Made by a program: the position numbers and the translations under genes. DNA of 64,000 nucleotides from Actinomycetospora sp. TBRC 11914 (GTDB taxonomy: Bacteria > Actinomycetota > Actinomycetes > Mycobacteriales > Pseudonocardiaceae): NCBI RefSeq assembly GCF_012933465.1, contig NZ_JABBND010000009.1, positions 124,001 to 188,000 on the forward strand, in the 5' to 3' direction. Within the stretch, counting starts at the first letter, position 1. Each line of letters starts with the position of its first letter. The notes under the pieces are model-generated. The model was not told where the DNA came from and did not search any database. It saw nothing but the letters and a program-made list of their open reading frames with translations. Positions 26,486-33,762 of the stretch are shown in pieces.

Positions 26486-28264
26486 CTAGCTGTAGTCCCG
26501 GAACCCGTGCCCGGTCTTGCGGCCGAGGCGGCCCGCCGTCACCAGGTGCTCGAGCAGCGGCGCGGGCGCGAACCCGGGCACGCGGAACTCCTGGTAGAGC
26601 GAGCGCTCGATCGCGAGCGACACGTCCAGGCCCACGACGTCGAGCAGCGCGAACGGCCCCATCGGCAGCCCGCAGCCGTTCTTCATCGCCGAGTCGATGT
26701 CGTCGACGGTCGCGTAGTGCGCCTCGAGCATCGCCACCGAGTCGTTGAGGTAGGGGAAGAGCAGCGCGTTGACGATGAACCCGGCGCGGTCGCCGCAGAG
26801 CACCGGCGCCTTCCGGATCTTCGCGCACAGGTCGCGCACGGTCGCCGTGACCTCGGGCGACGTGGTGATCGGCGAGACGACCTCGACCAGCTTCATCACC
26901 GCGGCCGGGTTGAAGAAGTGCATCCCGATGACGTCCTCGGGCCGCGAGGTGGCGGCGGCACACTCCACGACGGGCAGCGACGAGGTGGTCGTCGCGAGGA
27001 TCGTGCCGGGCTTGCAGACCTCGTCGAGGGCCGAGAACGCCGCCTGCTTGACCCCGAGGTCCTCGGCGATGGCCTCGACCACGAGGTCGCACTCGGCCAG
27101 GCCGGAGAAGTCGACGGTCGTGGTGATCCGGCCCAGCGTGGCGTCGCGGTCGGCCTCGGAGAGCTTGCCCTTGACGACGGCCTTCTCCAGCGACTTGCGC
27201 ACCGCGGCGACCGCGCCGTCACCCTTGGACTCCGAGCGGCCGCGCACGACGACGTGGTAGCCCGCCTTGGCGAACACCTCGGTGATGCCGGTGGCCATCG
27301 TGCCGGTGCCGACCACGCCGACCCGGCTGACCGGCCGCAGCGCGGAGTCGTCGGCGCCGGGCGGCGGCGGGGTGAGGCCGTCGGCCACCACCTCCGAGGA
27401 CCCGGGCTCGGCGTAGGTGTAGAAGCCCCGCCCGGTCTTCCGGCCGAGCAGGCCCGCCGTGATCATCTGCTTGAGGACCGGGGCCGGCGCGTGGCGCTGG
27501 TTGCGCGACTGCCGGTACATCTCCTCGAGGATCTCGTACGCGGTGTCGAGGCCGATGAGGTCCATCAGCGCGAGCGGGCCCATCGGGTAGCCGCAGCCGA
27601 ACTTCATCGCGGCGTCGAGGTCCTCGCGGCCGGCGTAGTGGGACTCGAACATGCCCACGGCCTGGTTGAGGTAGGTGAACAGCAGCTGGTTGGCGATGAA
27701 GCCGGCGCGGTCACCGCAGACGACCGGCGACTTCCCCAGCCGCACCGCGAGCTCGCGCACGTCCTCGACGACCTCGGGCTCGGTCACCACGGTGCGCACC
27801 AGCTCGACCAGGGCCTGGACCGGCGCCGGGTTGAAGAAGTGCATCCCGACGACGCGGCCGGGCCGCTCGGTGCGCACCGAGAGCTCGGTGATCGAGAGGG
27901 ACGAGGTGTTCGACGCGAAGATCGTGTCCGGCCCGCAGATGCCGTCGAGGGCCGTGAACACCTGCGCCTTGAGCTCGAGACGCTCGGGCACCGCCTCGAC
28001 GACGAGCGCCACGTCGGCGAGGTCGGTCAGGTCGGTCGTCACGCGGACGCGCTCGAGCAGCGCCGTGCGGTCGGCCTCGTCGAGCTTGCCGCGGGAGACG
28101 GCCCGCGCCGTCGAGTTCTCGACGTGCTCCCGGCCGTGGGCGGCCGCGGCCTCGTCGACCTCGACCGCGACGACCTCGATGCCCGCGCGGGCGAACACCT
28201 CGACGATGCCCGCCCCCATCGTGCCCAGACCGACCACACCCACCCGGGCGAACTCGCGCGCCAC
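26486..28264 (-). CDS. Tandem 3-hydroxyacyl-CoA dehydrogenase
   Basis: 592 aa made of two full 3HCDH units. Unit 1 (1-285): VGVVGLGTMGAGIVEVFARAG, SNTSSLSITEL, GMHFFNPAPV, and catalytic-domain DRAGFIANQLLFTYLN with GRKTGRGFYTY. Unit 2 (about 305-592): VGVVGTGTMATGITEVFAKAG, TTTSSLPVVEC, GMHFFNPAAV, DRAGFIVNALLFPYLN, GRKTGHGFRDYS. The Glu of GxGxMGxGI becomes Ala in unit 2 (GTMATG). Likely oxidises or reduces 3-hydroxybutyryl-CoA and longer acyl-CoAs, and could supply crotonyl-CoA precursor to ccr. No hydratase domain. GTG start. Confidence 0.9.
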   Translation of the reverse strand: MAREFARVGVVGLGTMGAGIVEVFARAGIEVVAVEVDEAAAAHGREHVENSTARAVSRGKLDEADRTALLERVRVTTDLTDLADVALVVEAVPERLELKAQVFTALDGICGPDTIFASNTSSLSITELSVRTERPGRVVGMHFFNPAPVQALVELVRTVVTEPEVVEDVRELAVRLGKSPVVCGDRAGFIANQLLFTYLNQAVGMFESHYAGREDLDAAMKFGCGYPMGPLALMDLIGLDTAYEILEEMYRQSRNQRHAPAPVLKQMITAGLLGRKTGRGFYTYAEPGSSEVVADGLTPPPPGADDSALRPVSRVGVVGTGTMATGITEVFAKAGYHVVVRGRSESKGDGAVAAVRKSLEKAVVKGKLSEADRDATLGRITTTVDFSGLAECDLVVEAIAEDLGVKQAAFSALDEVCKPGTILATTTSSLPVVECAAATSRPEDVIGMHFFNPAAVMKLVEVVSPITTSPEVTATVRDLCAKIRKAPVLCGDRAGFIVNALLFPYLNDSVAMLEAHYATVDDIDSAMKNGCGLPMGPFALLDVVGLDVSLAIERSLYQEFRVPGFAPAPLLEHLVTAGRLGRKTGHGFRDYS

Positions 28265-28364
28265 GTCGTCATCCCTTCGTCGCCATCAGCGTCGCGCGAT
28301 CCTGACACGGCCCGGCGCCGCGCGGATCCCTCGTGACGGACAGCATGCCTACTGGGGGGTAGCT

Positions 28365-29894
28365 TTACCGGTTCCGCCGGTAGATGAGGCCGGCGAGCAC
28401 CGTCATGGCCTTCACGACCCAGCCCGGCCGGTCGAACGTCATGACGTTGATGCTCTTGAAGCGCCGCTCGGAGACCGCCAGCGCGCGGGTGAACTCCCGC
28501 AGTCCGTCGCGGCCGTGGATGCGCCCGAACCCGGAGTCCCCGACGCCGCCGAAGGGCAGCGAGGGCATCGCCGCGAAGGCGATGACGCCGTTGACCGAGA
28601 CCATCCCGCAGCGCAGGCGCCGCGCGACCTCGTAGCCCCGCTGCTTCGCGAACACCGAGCCGCCCAGGCCGTACCGCGACGCGTTGGCCCGCTCGACGGC
28701 CTCGTCGATGTCGCGGACCCGGTTGACGACCACCGTCGGGCCGAACGTCTCGTCGGTGACCGCCGAGGAGTCCTCGGGGACGTCGGCGAGCACCACGGGG
28801 TCGACGTAGGGCGCCCGCACCGAGTCGCGGCCCCCGACGACGGCCCGTCCCCCGCGGGAGAGGGCGTCGTCGATCTGGGAGGAGATGATCCCGAGCTGGC
28901 TCGGCATCGTGATCGGCCCGTAGATCGAGCGCGGCTCGCCGCCGGGGCGGATCTTCGCCGCGCGCTGGGCGATCTTGTCGAGGAACGCCTCGGCGACCGA
29001 GTCCACGACGTACACCCGCTCGACCCCGACGCAGGTCTGCCCGGCGTTGGACATCGCGCCCCAGACGGCCGCGGCGGCCGCGTCGTCCAGGTCGGCGTCG
29101 GCGTCGACGAGCAGCGCGTCCTTGCCGCCGCACTCGACGAGGACCGGGGTGAGCGACTCCGCACAGGTCGCCATGACCTTCTTCGCGGTGGCGGTCGAGC
29201 CGGTGAAGGCGACCTTGTCCACGCCCGAGCGGCACAGCGCCGCGCCGGTCTCGCCCTCGCCGGTGACCAGGCCGAACACCGCGTCGGCGCCCTCGGTGTG
29301 CGGGTCGGTGCCGCGCAGGGTCTCGGCGAAGGTGTCGACGAGCCAGCGCCCCACGCCCGGCGTCAGCTCGGAGGGCTTGAAGACGACGGCGTTGCCCGCG
29401 GCGAGCGCGTAGACGATCGAGCCGCAGGGGGTGAAGACCGGGTAGTTCCACGGGCCGAGCACGCCGATGACGCCCAGCGGCCGGTACTCGACCGTGGCCT
29501 TGTGGTTGACCATGAGCGCGCCGGCCTCGGAGCGCCGCCGCCCGAGCGCGGCCTTGGCGTGCTTGCCCGCCCAGTGCAGGTGGTCGATGACGAGGACGAC
29601 CTCGATGCGCGCGTCGTCGAGCGGCTTGCCGGTCTCCCTGCTGACCAGGGCGGCCAGCTCGTCGGTCCGGGCGATCAGCAGCCGGCGCCACGCGGCGAGG
29701 CGGCTGCGGCGGCCGTCGAAGCCGAGCTCGGCCCACCAGTCGGCGACACCGCGCGCCCGCCGGACCACCTCCGCGACCTGCTCCGGGGTGTGCCGGGGGA
29801 AGGAGGCGACGACGGAACCGTCCCGCGGGTCGAGGGAGTCGAACGTGTCAGCGCCGGATCGGGTGGCCGCGGGCTTCGGTGCCGTGCTCGTCAT
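28365..29894 (-). CDS. NAD(P)-dependent aldehyde dehydrogenase
   Basis: 509 aa from ATG 29894. ALDH superfamily with LGPWNYPVFTPCGSIVYALAAGNAVVFKPSE (cofactor), E254 in VECGGKD, catalytic C288 in GQTCVGVER, and PFGGVGDSGFGR. The sequence is closest in style to mycobacterial succinate-semialdehyde or betaine/fatty-aldehyde dehydrogenases; the substrate is not clear. The C-terminus (VVKAMTVLAGLIYRRNR) is hydrophobic then basic and could touch the membrane. TAACGT (29908-29903) 8 nt before the ATG suggests a leaderless start; a GTG at 29921 is possible. The stop lies in hairpin TACCGG/CCGGTA (28366-28382). Confidence 0.85.
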   Translation of the reverse strand: MTSTAPKPAATRSGADTFDSLDPRDGSVVASFPRHTPEQVAEVVRRARGVADWWAELGFDGRRSRLAAWRRLLIARTDELAALVSRETGKPLDDARIEVVLVIDHLHWAGKHAKAALGRRRSEAGALMVNHKATVEYRPLGVIGVLGPWNYPVFTPCGSIVYALAAGNAVVFKPSELTPGVGRWLVDTFAETLRGTDPHTEGADAVFGLVTGEGETGAALCRSGVDKVAFTGSTATAKKVMATCAESLTPVLVECGGKDALLVDADADLDDAAAAAVWGAMSNAGQTCVGVERVYVVDSVAEAFLDKIAQRAAKIRPGGEPRSIYGPITMPSQLGIISSQIDDALSRGGRAVVGGRDSVRAPYVDPVVLADVPEDSSAVTDETFGPTVVVNRVRDIDEAVERANASRYGLGGSVFAKQRGYEVARRLRCGMVSVNGVIAFAAMPSLPFGGVGDSGFGRIHGRDGLREFTRALAVSERRFKSINVMTFDRPGWVVKAMTVLAGLIYRRNR

Positions 29895-29921
29895 GCCGGT
29901 TGACGTTACCGGCGGGTACAC

Positions 29922-30380
29922 CTACGGCGCGAGGGGGAGCGACGCGCGCAACCGGGTCGCGACGGCGTCCAGCGCGCCCCGTGGCACCAGGTGGAAGCGG
30001 TCGTCGAGCCGCAGGCCGTCGCCGGGCGTGCGCGGCAGGACGTGCAGGTGGGCGTGCCAGACCTCCTGGCCGGCCGCCCGCCCGTCGGCGAGGAAGAGGT
30101 TCACCCCGTCCGCGAGACCGGCACTGCGGGCGGCGGCCGCGACGGCGCGCCCGAGCTCCCACACCGCGGCGCCCTCGTCGGCGGTCAGGTCCGCGAGCGC
30201 GTTCGCATGCCGGCGGGGGACGACGAGGGCGTGTCCGGTGACGGCGGGCTGGACGTCGAGGAACGCGGTCGCGAGCTCGGTGGTCGCGACGAGGCTCTGC
30301 TCGGCCCGGCCGGCGACGATCGCGCAGAAGACGCACTCGCCGTCGACCTCGGCGGGCAGGGCGACACGCCGCCTGGCCAT
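29922..30380 (-). CDS. HIT family nucleotide hydrolase/transferase
   Basis: 152 aa. It has the HIT layout: CVFCAIVAGRAEQSLVATTE at the front, GHALVVPRRHANALADL, and the histidine triad HAHLHV (in QEVWHAHLHVLPR). HIT enzymes cleave nucleoside phosphoramidates or adenylated nucleotides. I use ATG 30380; an ATG at 30419 would add 13 basic residues. Its stop is 27 nt from the aldehyde dehydrogenase start on the same strand. Confidence 0.88.
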   Translation of the reverse strand: MARRRVALPAEVDGECVFCAIVAGRAEQSLVATTELATAFLDVQPAVTGHALVVPRRHANALADLTADEGAAVWELGRAVAAAARSAGLADGVNLFLADGRAAGQEVWHAHLHVLPRTPGDGLRLDDRFHLVPRGALDAVATRLRASLPLAP

Positions 30381-30472
30381 CCTGAGAGGCGGACGTCGGC
30401 GGATCGGCGGGAACGGCATCGTCAGTGTGCGTTTCCGGACGTCCAGCGTCTGCGATGCGACACCGCTGGCAC

Positions 30473-31132
30473 TCAGAACAGCCGGAACTCGTCGGACTCG
30501 ATGCCCCGCAGGGCGTCGTAGTCGAGGGTGACGCAGCGGATGCCGCGGTCGGTGGCGAGCACCCGCGCCTGGGGCTTGATCTGCTGCGCGGCGAAGATGC
30601 CCGCGACGGGGGCCAGCAGCGGGTCGCGGTTGAGCAGCTCGAGGTAGCGGGTGAGCTGCTCGACCCCGTCGATCTCCCCACGGCGCTTGATCTCGACGGC
30701 CACCGAGCTCCCGGAGTCGTCCCGGCAGAGCAGGTCGACGGGGCCGATGGCGGTCGGGTACTCCCGCCGGACGAGCGTCCAGCCCTCGCCGAGGGTGTGC
30801 ACGTGCTCGGCGAGCAGCTCCTGCAGGTGCGCCTCGACGCCGTCCTTCACGAGCCCGGGGTCGACCCCGAGGTCGTGCTGCGAGTCGTGCTGGATCTCCT
30901 CGAGGGTGATCGTCAGCGTCTCGTCGGCCTTGTTCCGGACCGTCCACGAGCCCGGTTCCTCGGTGAGCCGGCACGGCGGGCTCATCCAGTTCAGCGGCTT
31001 GTAGGCGCGGTCGTCGGCGTGGACGCTCACCGAGCCGTCCGCCTTCACCAGCAGGAGGCGCACCGCACTGGGCAGGTGCGCGGTCAGGCGGCCCGCGTAG
31101 TCGACCGTGCAGCGGGCGATGACGAGACGCAC
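30473..31132 (-). CDS. nucS: Mismatch-specific endonuclease NucS/EndoMS
   Basis: 219 aa. N-terminal DNA-binding domain begins [22 protein letters not shown]; the C-terminal RecB-like nuclease has D133 (GPVDLLCRD), E147 and K149 (VAVEIKRRG) and QLTRYLELL. The last residues, EFRLF, look like a sliding-clamp-binding tail. In actinobacteria lacking MutS/MutL, NucS cuts mismatches and keeps mutation rates low. GTG start. The gene lies 16 nt downstream of the b-like ATP synthase gene on the same strand. Confidence 0.95.
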   Translation of the reverse strand: MRLVIARCTVDYAGRLTAHLPSAVRLLLVKADGSVSVHADDRAYKPLNWMSPPCRLTEEPGSWTVRNKADETLTITLEEIQHDSQHDLGVDPGLVKDGVEAHLQELLAEHVHTLGEGWTLVRREYPTAIGPVDLLCRDDSGSSVAVEIKRRGEIDGVEQLTRYLELLNRDPLLAPVAGIFAAQQIKPQARVLATDRGIRCVTLDYDALRGIESDEFRLF

Positions 31133-31148
31133 GTCGTCGTCGGCGAGA

Positions 31149-31637
31149 TCAGTTCGAGGAGACCGAGCGCTGGAGCTCGTCGATGAAGGAGTCCACCGAC
31201 TCCTTCTTCGCCTGGTCGGACTCGAGCTCCTGGCGCACGAGGCGGCTCGCGAGCTCCGTGGAGTGGTGGCCCAGCTCGGCCTTCAGCTCGCGCACCACCT
31301 GGGAGCGGGCGTTCTCGAGGGCCTCCTCGCCACGGCGGCGGAGGCGCTCGACCTCCTGCTCGGCCTTCTCGCGCATCTCGTCGGCGATGCGCTGGGCGTC
31401 GGCCCGCGCGTCGTCGCGGATGCGGGCGGCGTCGTTCTGGGCGTTGTCGACGGCCTCGCGGTACGCGGCCTCGGCCTGCTCCAGGCGCTCGCGGGCCTTG
31501 CGCGCGTCCTCGACCTGCTGGGCGATCTCCTTCTCGCGCTTCTCGGTCATCTGCTTCAGCGGCGGCACCACGTAGCGGTAGATCACGTAGATGACGATCA
31601 GGAAGGCGACGATCTCAGCGATGATGGTGCTGACCAT
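31149..31637 (-). CDS. Orphan ATP synthase b-like subunit
   Basis: 162 aa. One N-terminal membrane helix ([22 protein letters not shown]) followed at once by PPLKQM and a long charged helix, as in F-type b subunits, ending in a helical tail ([13 protein letters not shown]). The shape and start resemble the b-like N-terminal half of the mycobacterial fused b-delta subunit (AtpFH), not the operon b subunit, which has a longer N-terminus. It lies about 11 kb from the atp operon and just upstream of nucS (16 nt). Function as a second stator partner is inferred. Confidence 0.8.
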   Translation of the reverse strand: MVSTIIAEIVAFLIVIYVIYRYVVPPLKQMTEKREKEIAQQVEDARKARERLEQAEAAYREAVDNAQNDAARIRDDARADAQRIADEMREKAEQEVERLRRRGEEALENARSQVVRELKAELGHHSTELASRLVRQELESDQAKKESVDSFIDELQRSVSSN

Positions 31638-31693
31638 GTGCTCTGCCGTGCTCCCGTTCCGCGATGACCGGTCTCGTCCTGCTCGCGCGGAGC

Positions 31694-32767
31694 CTAGCAA
31701 GGGTCGGGCGACGACGGCTGTTCGGCCGACGACGGTTCCCCCGACGACGTTCCTCCCGACGACGGTTCCCCCGACGACGGGCGCGGCCGGGACACGATGA
31801 TCTGCGCGATGCCCACGAACAGCACCCCGAGCGTCAGCAGCCGCTCGGTCGGCGGCAGCTCGCGCACGTAGCCGTAGATCTGGATCGCGACGGCGGCCAC
31901 CTGCGCACCGAGCGGGAGGATGATCGCGGGCCAGCCGGTGATCTCCCGGGCGGGCTGCGGGCCCGCCGGGATCCGGGTCGAGCCCACGGCGATCGCGAGC
32001 GCGCCGGCGCTCCACAGGAAGTCGTACGGCCCTTCGTGCGACACCGTGTCGGTCGCGGCGACGCTGTAGACCGCGTCGGCCACGGTGAGACAGATCAGGC
32101 CCACCGCCACCCACGGCCAGCTGCCGTGCAGCCGCCACGACAGCAGCGGCAGGCTCCCGAGGAGGGCCCCGAGCAGCAGGACGTCCCCGACGGGGTAGGC
32201 CACGTCCACGACCAGCCCGAGGGGATCGATCGGCGAGGCCTGCAGCACCGGGACGATCACCAGCGCGACGCCCGGGGTCGCGACGATGAGGACGACGACG
32301 AAGCCGTCGAGCCACCGGTGCCACGGGACCCCGATCACCCGGGCCCGCACCATGAGCACGAGGCCCGCCATGAACAGCGGGTAGGTCGCCAGGTAGAGCA
32401 CGTCGGTCGGGTTGGGGGTCGGGACGATGCCGCCGCGGGAGTAGAGCTCCCCCCACGTGATCTCGGCGATCGCGAAGAGCAGCAGCGCCACGGCGAAGCA
32501 CCACCACGCCCCCCGCGCCGGGCCCGGCCCCCGGCGCACCGCGCCCCGCGCACAGACGGCGCTCGAGGCGAGGATGAGCCCGGCGTGCAGCCAGTCGTCG
32601 ATCGGCGCGAAGTCCGGGGCGTCGTTGCCCGCGGCGATCTGGTGGACCGCCTCGACCACCAGCCCGACCCCGAGCACCGCGACGACCAGCCGCGACCATC
32701 CCGGCCGGGCAGCGCCGGACCGGCCTGTGGGCTCGCGGCGCTGCGCGAGCCGGCGCGCGTGGGACAC
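31694..32767 (-). CDS. Multi-spanning membrane protein, sensor-domain-like
   Basis: 357 aa with about nine hydrophobic helices in residues 28-325. Helix motifs such as LYLATYPLFMAGLVLMVRAR and DVAYPVGDVLLLGALLGSLPLLSW resemble the membrane part of some GGDEF/EAL signalling proteins (from memory), but no catalytic domain follows. The C-terminal ~30 residues are a Ser/Gly/Glu/Pro repeat (SSGEPSSGGTSSGEPSS) made by a degenerate 15-bp DNA repeat at about 31716-31790. GTG start. Function unknown. A 56-nt gap separates it from the b-like gene. Confidence 0.7.
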   Translation of the reverse strand: MSHARRLAQRREPTGRSGAARPGWSRLVVAVLGVGLVVEAVHQIAAGNDAPDFAPIDDWLHAGLILASSAVCARGAVRRGPGPARGAWWCFAVALLLFAIAEITWGELYSRGGIVPTPNPTDVLYLATYPLFMAGLVLMVRARVIGVPWHRWLDGFVVVLIVATPGVALVIVPVLQASPIDPLGLVVDVAYPVGDVLLLGALLGSLPLLSWRLHGSWPWVAVGLICLTVADAVYSVAATDTVSHEGPYDFLWSAGALAIAVGSTRIPAGPQPAREITGWPAIILPLGAQVAAVAIQIYGYVRELPPTERLLTLGVLFVGIAQIIVSRPRPSSGEPSSGGTSSGEPSSAEQPSSPDPC

Positions 32768-32978
32768 GGCCCGCCTCCCCGGTGCCGACGCCTGGAACGT
32801 ACCGCGACCGGGACGGCTCGTCGCGGAACGGAGAGGAGCCGACCACCCACCCGGTGCGTTTCACCGTATCGGGTGATGCTCGAGCCCGTAGCGGATCTAC
32901 CTATGGTGACGATCTCCCGGTGTGCGGCGTCCCGTCCGGGGCAGCCGGGCCCGGCTGGGTGTCTGTGAGGGGATCGTC

Positions 32979-33761
32979 ATGGCGGGTGCGCATCGGGCAG
33001 TGGCCTCCGGGTCGTTCGGCGGCGTCCCGGTCTTCGTCGACGCGAGCGGCCGCCGCCGGCGCACGCTCACCCTCGTCGGGTGGCTCGGCGCCGCGGTCTG
33101 CGCCGCGTACGTCGCCGCCTTCGGGGTCACGCTGACCACCAGCGTCGGCGCGCTCGGCGAGGTCACCGGCTCGACGCTCACGCCGACTCCACTGCCCCCC
33201 GACGACGACGGCGACGATCCCGGCACGCCCGACGCGACGGGCCCCGACACCGCGGCGGCGCCCGTCGTCGTCGCGACCCCCGCCACCGCCGCGCCCGCCC
33301 CGGCCGCCGCGGCCGTCCGCCCGGTGGCCGCCTCGCAGCCGCTCGCGACGACCCGCTCCGGCACCGGCCTCGTCGAGCTCCGCCGGCGCGAGGCCGCGCC
33401 GGCCACCCGAACGGTGCCCCTCGTGCGGCGCTCCCCCGCGGCGGTCGCGGCACCGCGCCGGGCCGCGGCGCCCGCCGCCACCCCGGCCCGCGCCGCCACG
33501 CCGGCCCGCGCGGCCACCCCGGCGACGACGACCGCCCCGGCCGCCCCGGCGACGGGGGGCACGACGACGCCGCGTACCGGCACCGGCACCGGCACCGGCA
33601 CCGGGACCTCGATCGGGACGGGCACCGGCACCGGCACCGGCACGCCGACCACCCCGACCACGACCGCCACACCCCCGACCACCACACCCCCGACCACCAC
33701 GCCCGCCGTGCCCCTCGACGCCGCCACCTCCGGCGTCTCCACCCTCTCCGGGACGGCCTGA
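32979..33761 (+). CDS. Membrane-anchored Thr/Pro/Gly-rich surface protein
   Basis: 260 aa. After a short cytoplasmic head (to about residue 28, RRRRTLT) there is one membrane helix (LVGWLGAAVCAAYVAAFGVTL), then a long low-complexity outer region rich in Ala, Pro and Thr with (GT)n runs near residues 203-225 and TPPTTT runs after. ATG 32979 has GAGGGGA just upstream. Its stop is 1 nt from the start of the deacetylase/synthase gene, so the two are surely co-translated. It probably spans the wall as a spacer; no enzyme domain seen. Confidence 0.75.
   Translation: MAGAHRAVASGSFGGVPVFVDASGRRRRTLTLVGWLGAAVCAAYVAAFGVTLTTSVGALGEVTGSTLTPTPLPPDDDGDDPGTPDATGPDTAAAPVVVATPATAAPAPAAAAVRPVAASQPLATTRSGTGLVELRRREAAPATRTVPLVRRSPAAVAAPRRAAAPAATPARAATPARAATPATTTAPAAPATGGTTTPRTGTGTGTGTGTSIGTGTGTGTGTPTTPTTTATPPTTTPPTTTPAVPLDAATSGVSTLSGTA
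33585..33700 (+). repeat. GGCACC-type simple repeats in the surface protein gene
   Basis: Runs of the hexamer GGCACC (coding Gly-Thr) near 33585-33642, then Thr/Pro hexamers to about 33700. In frame. Prone to slippage in 6-bp steps, which keep the frame. Confidence 0.7.
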
Positions 33762-33762
33762 C

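Noticed and set aside
26486-28264. Frameshift or assembly duplication in the dehydrogenase
   Set aside because: The two halves differ at many positions and each has full motifs; tandem 3HCDH proteins of this size are known in actinobacteria.
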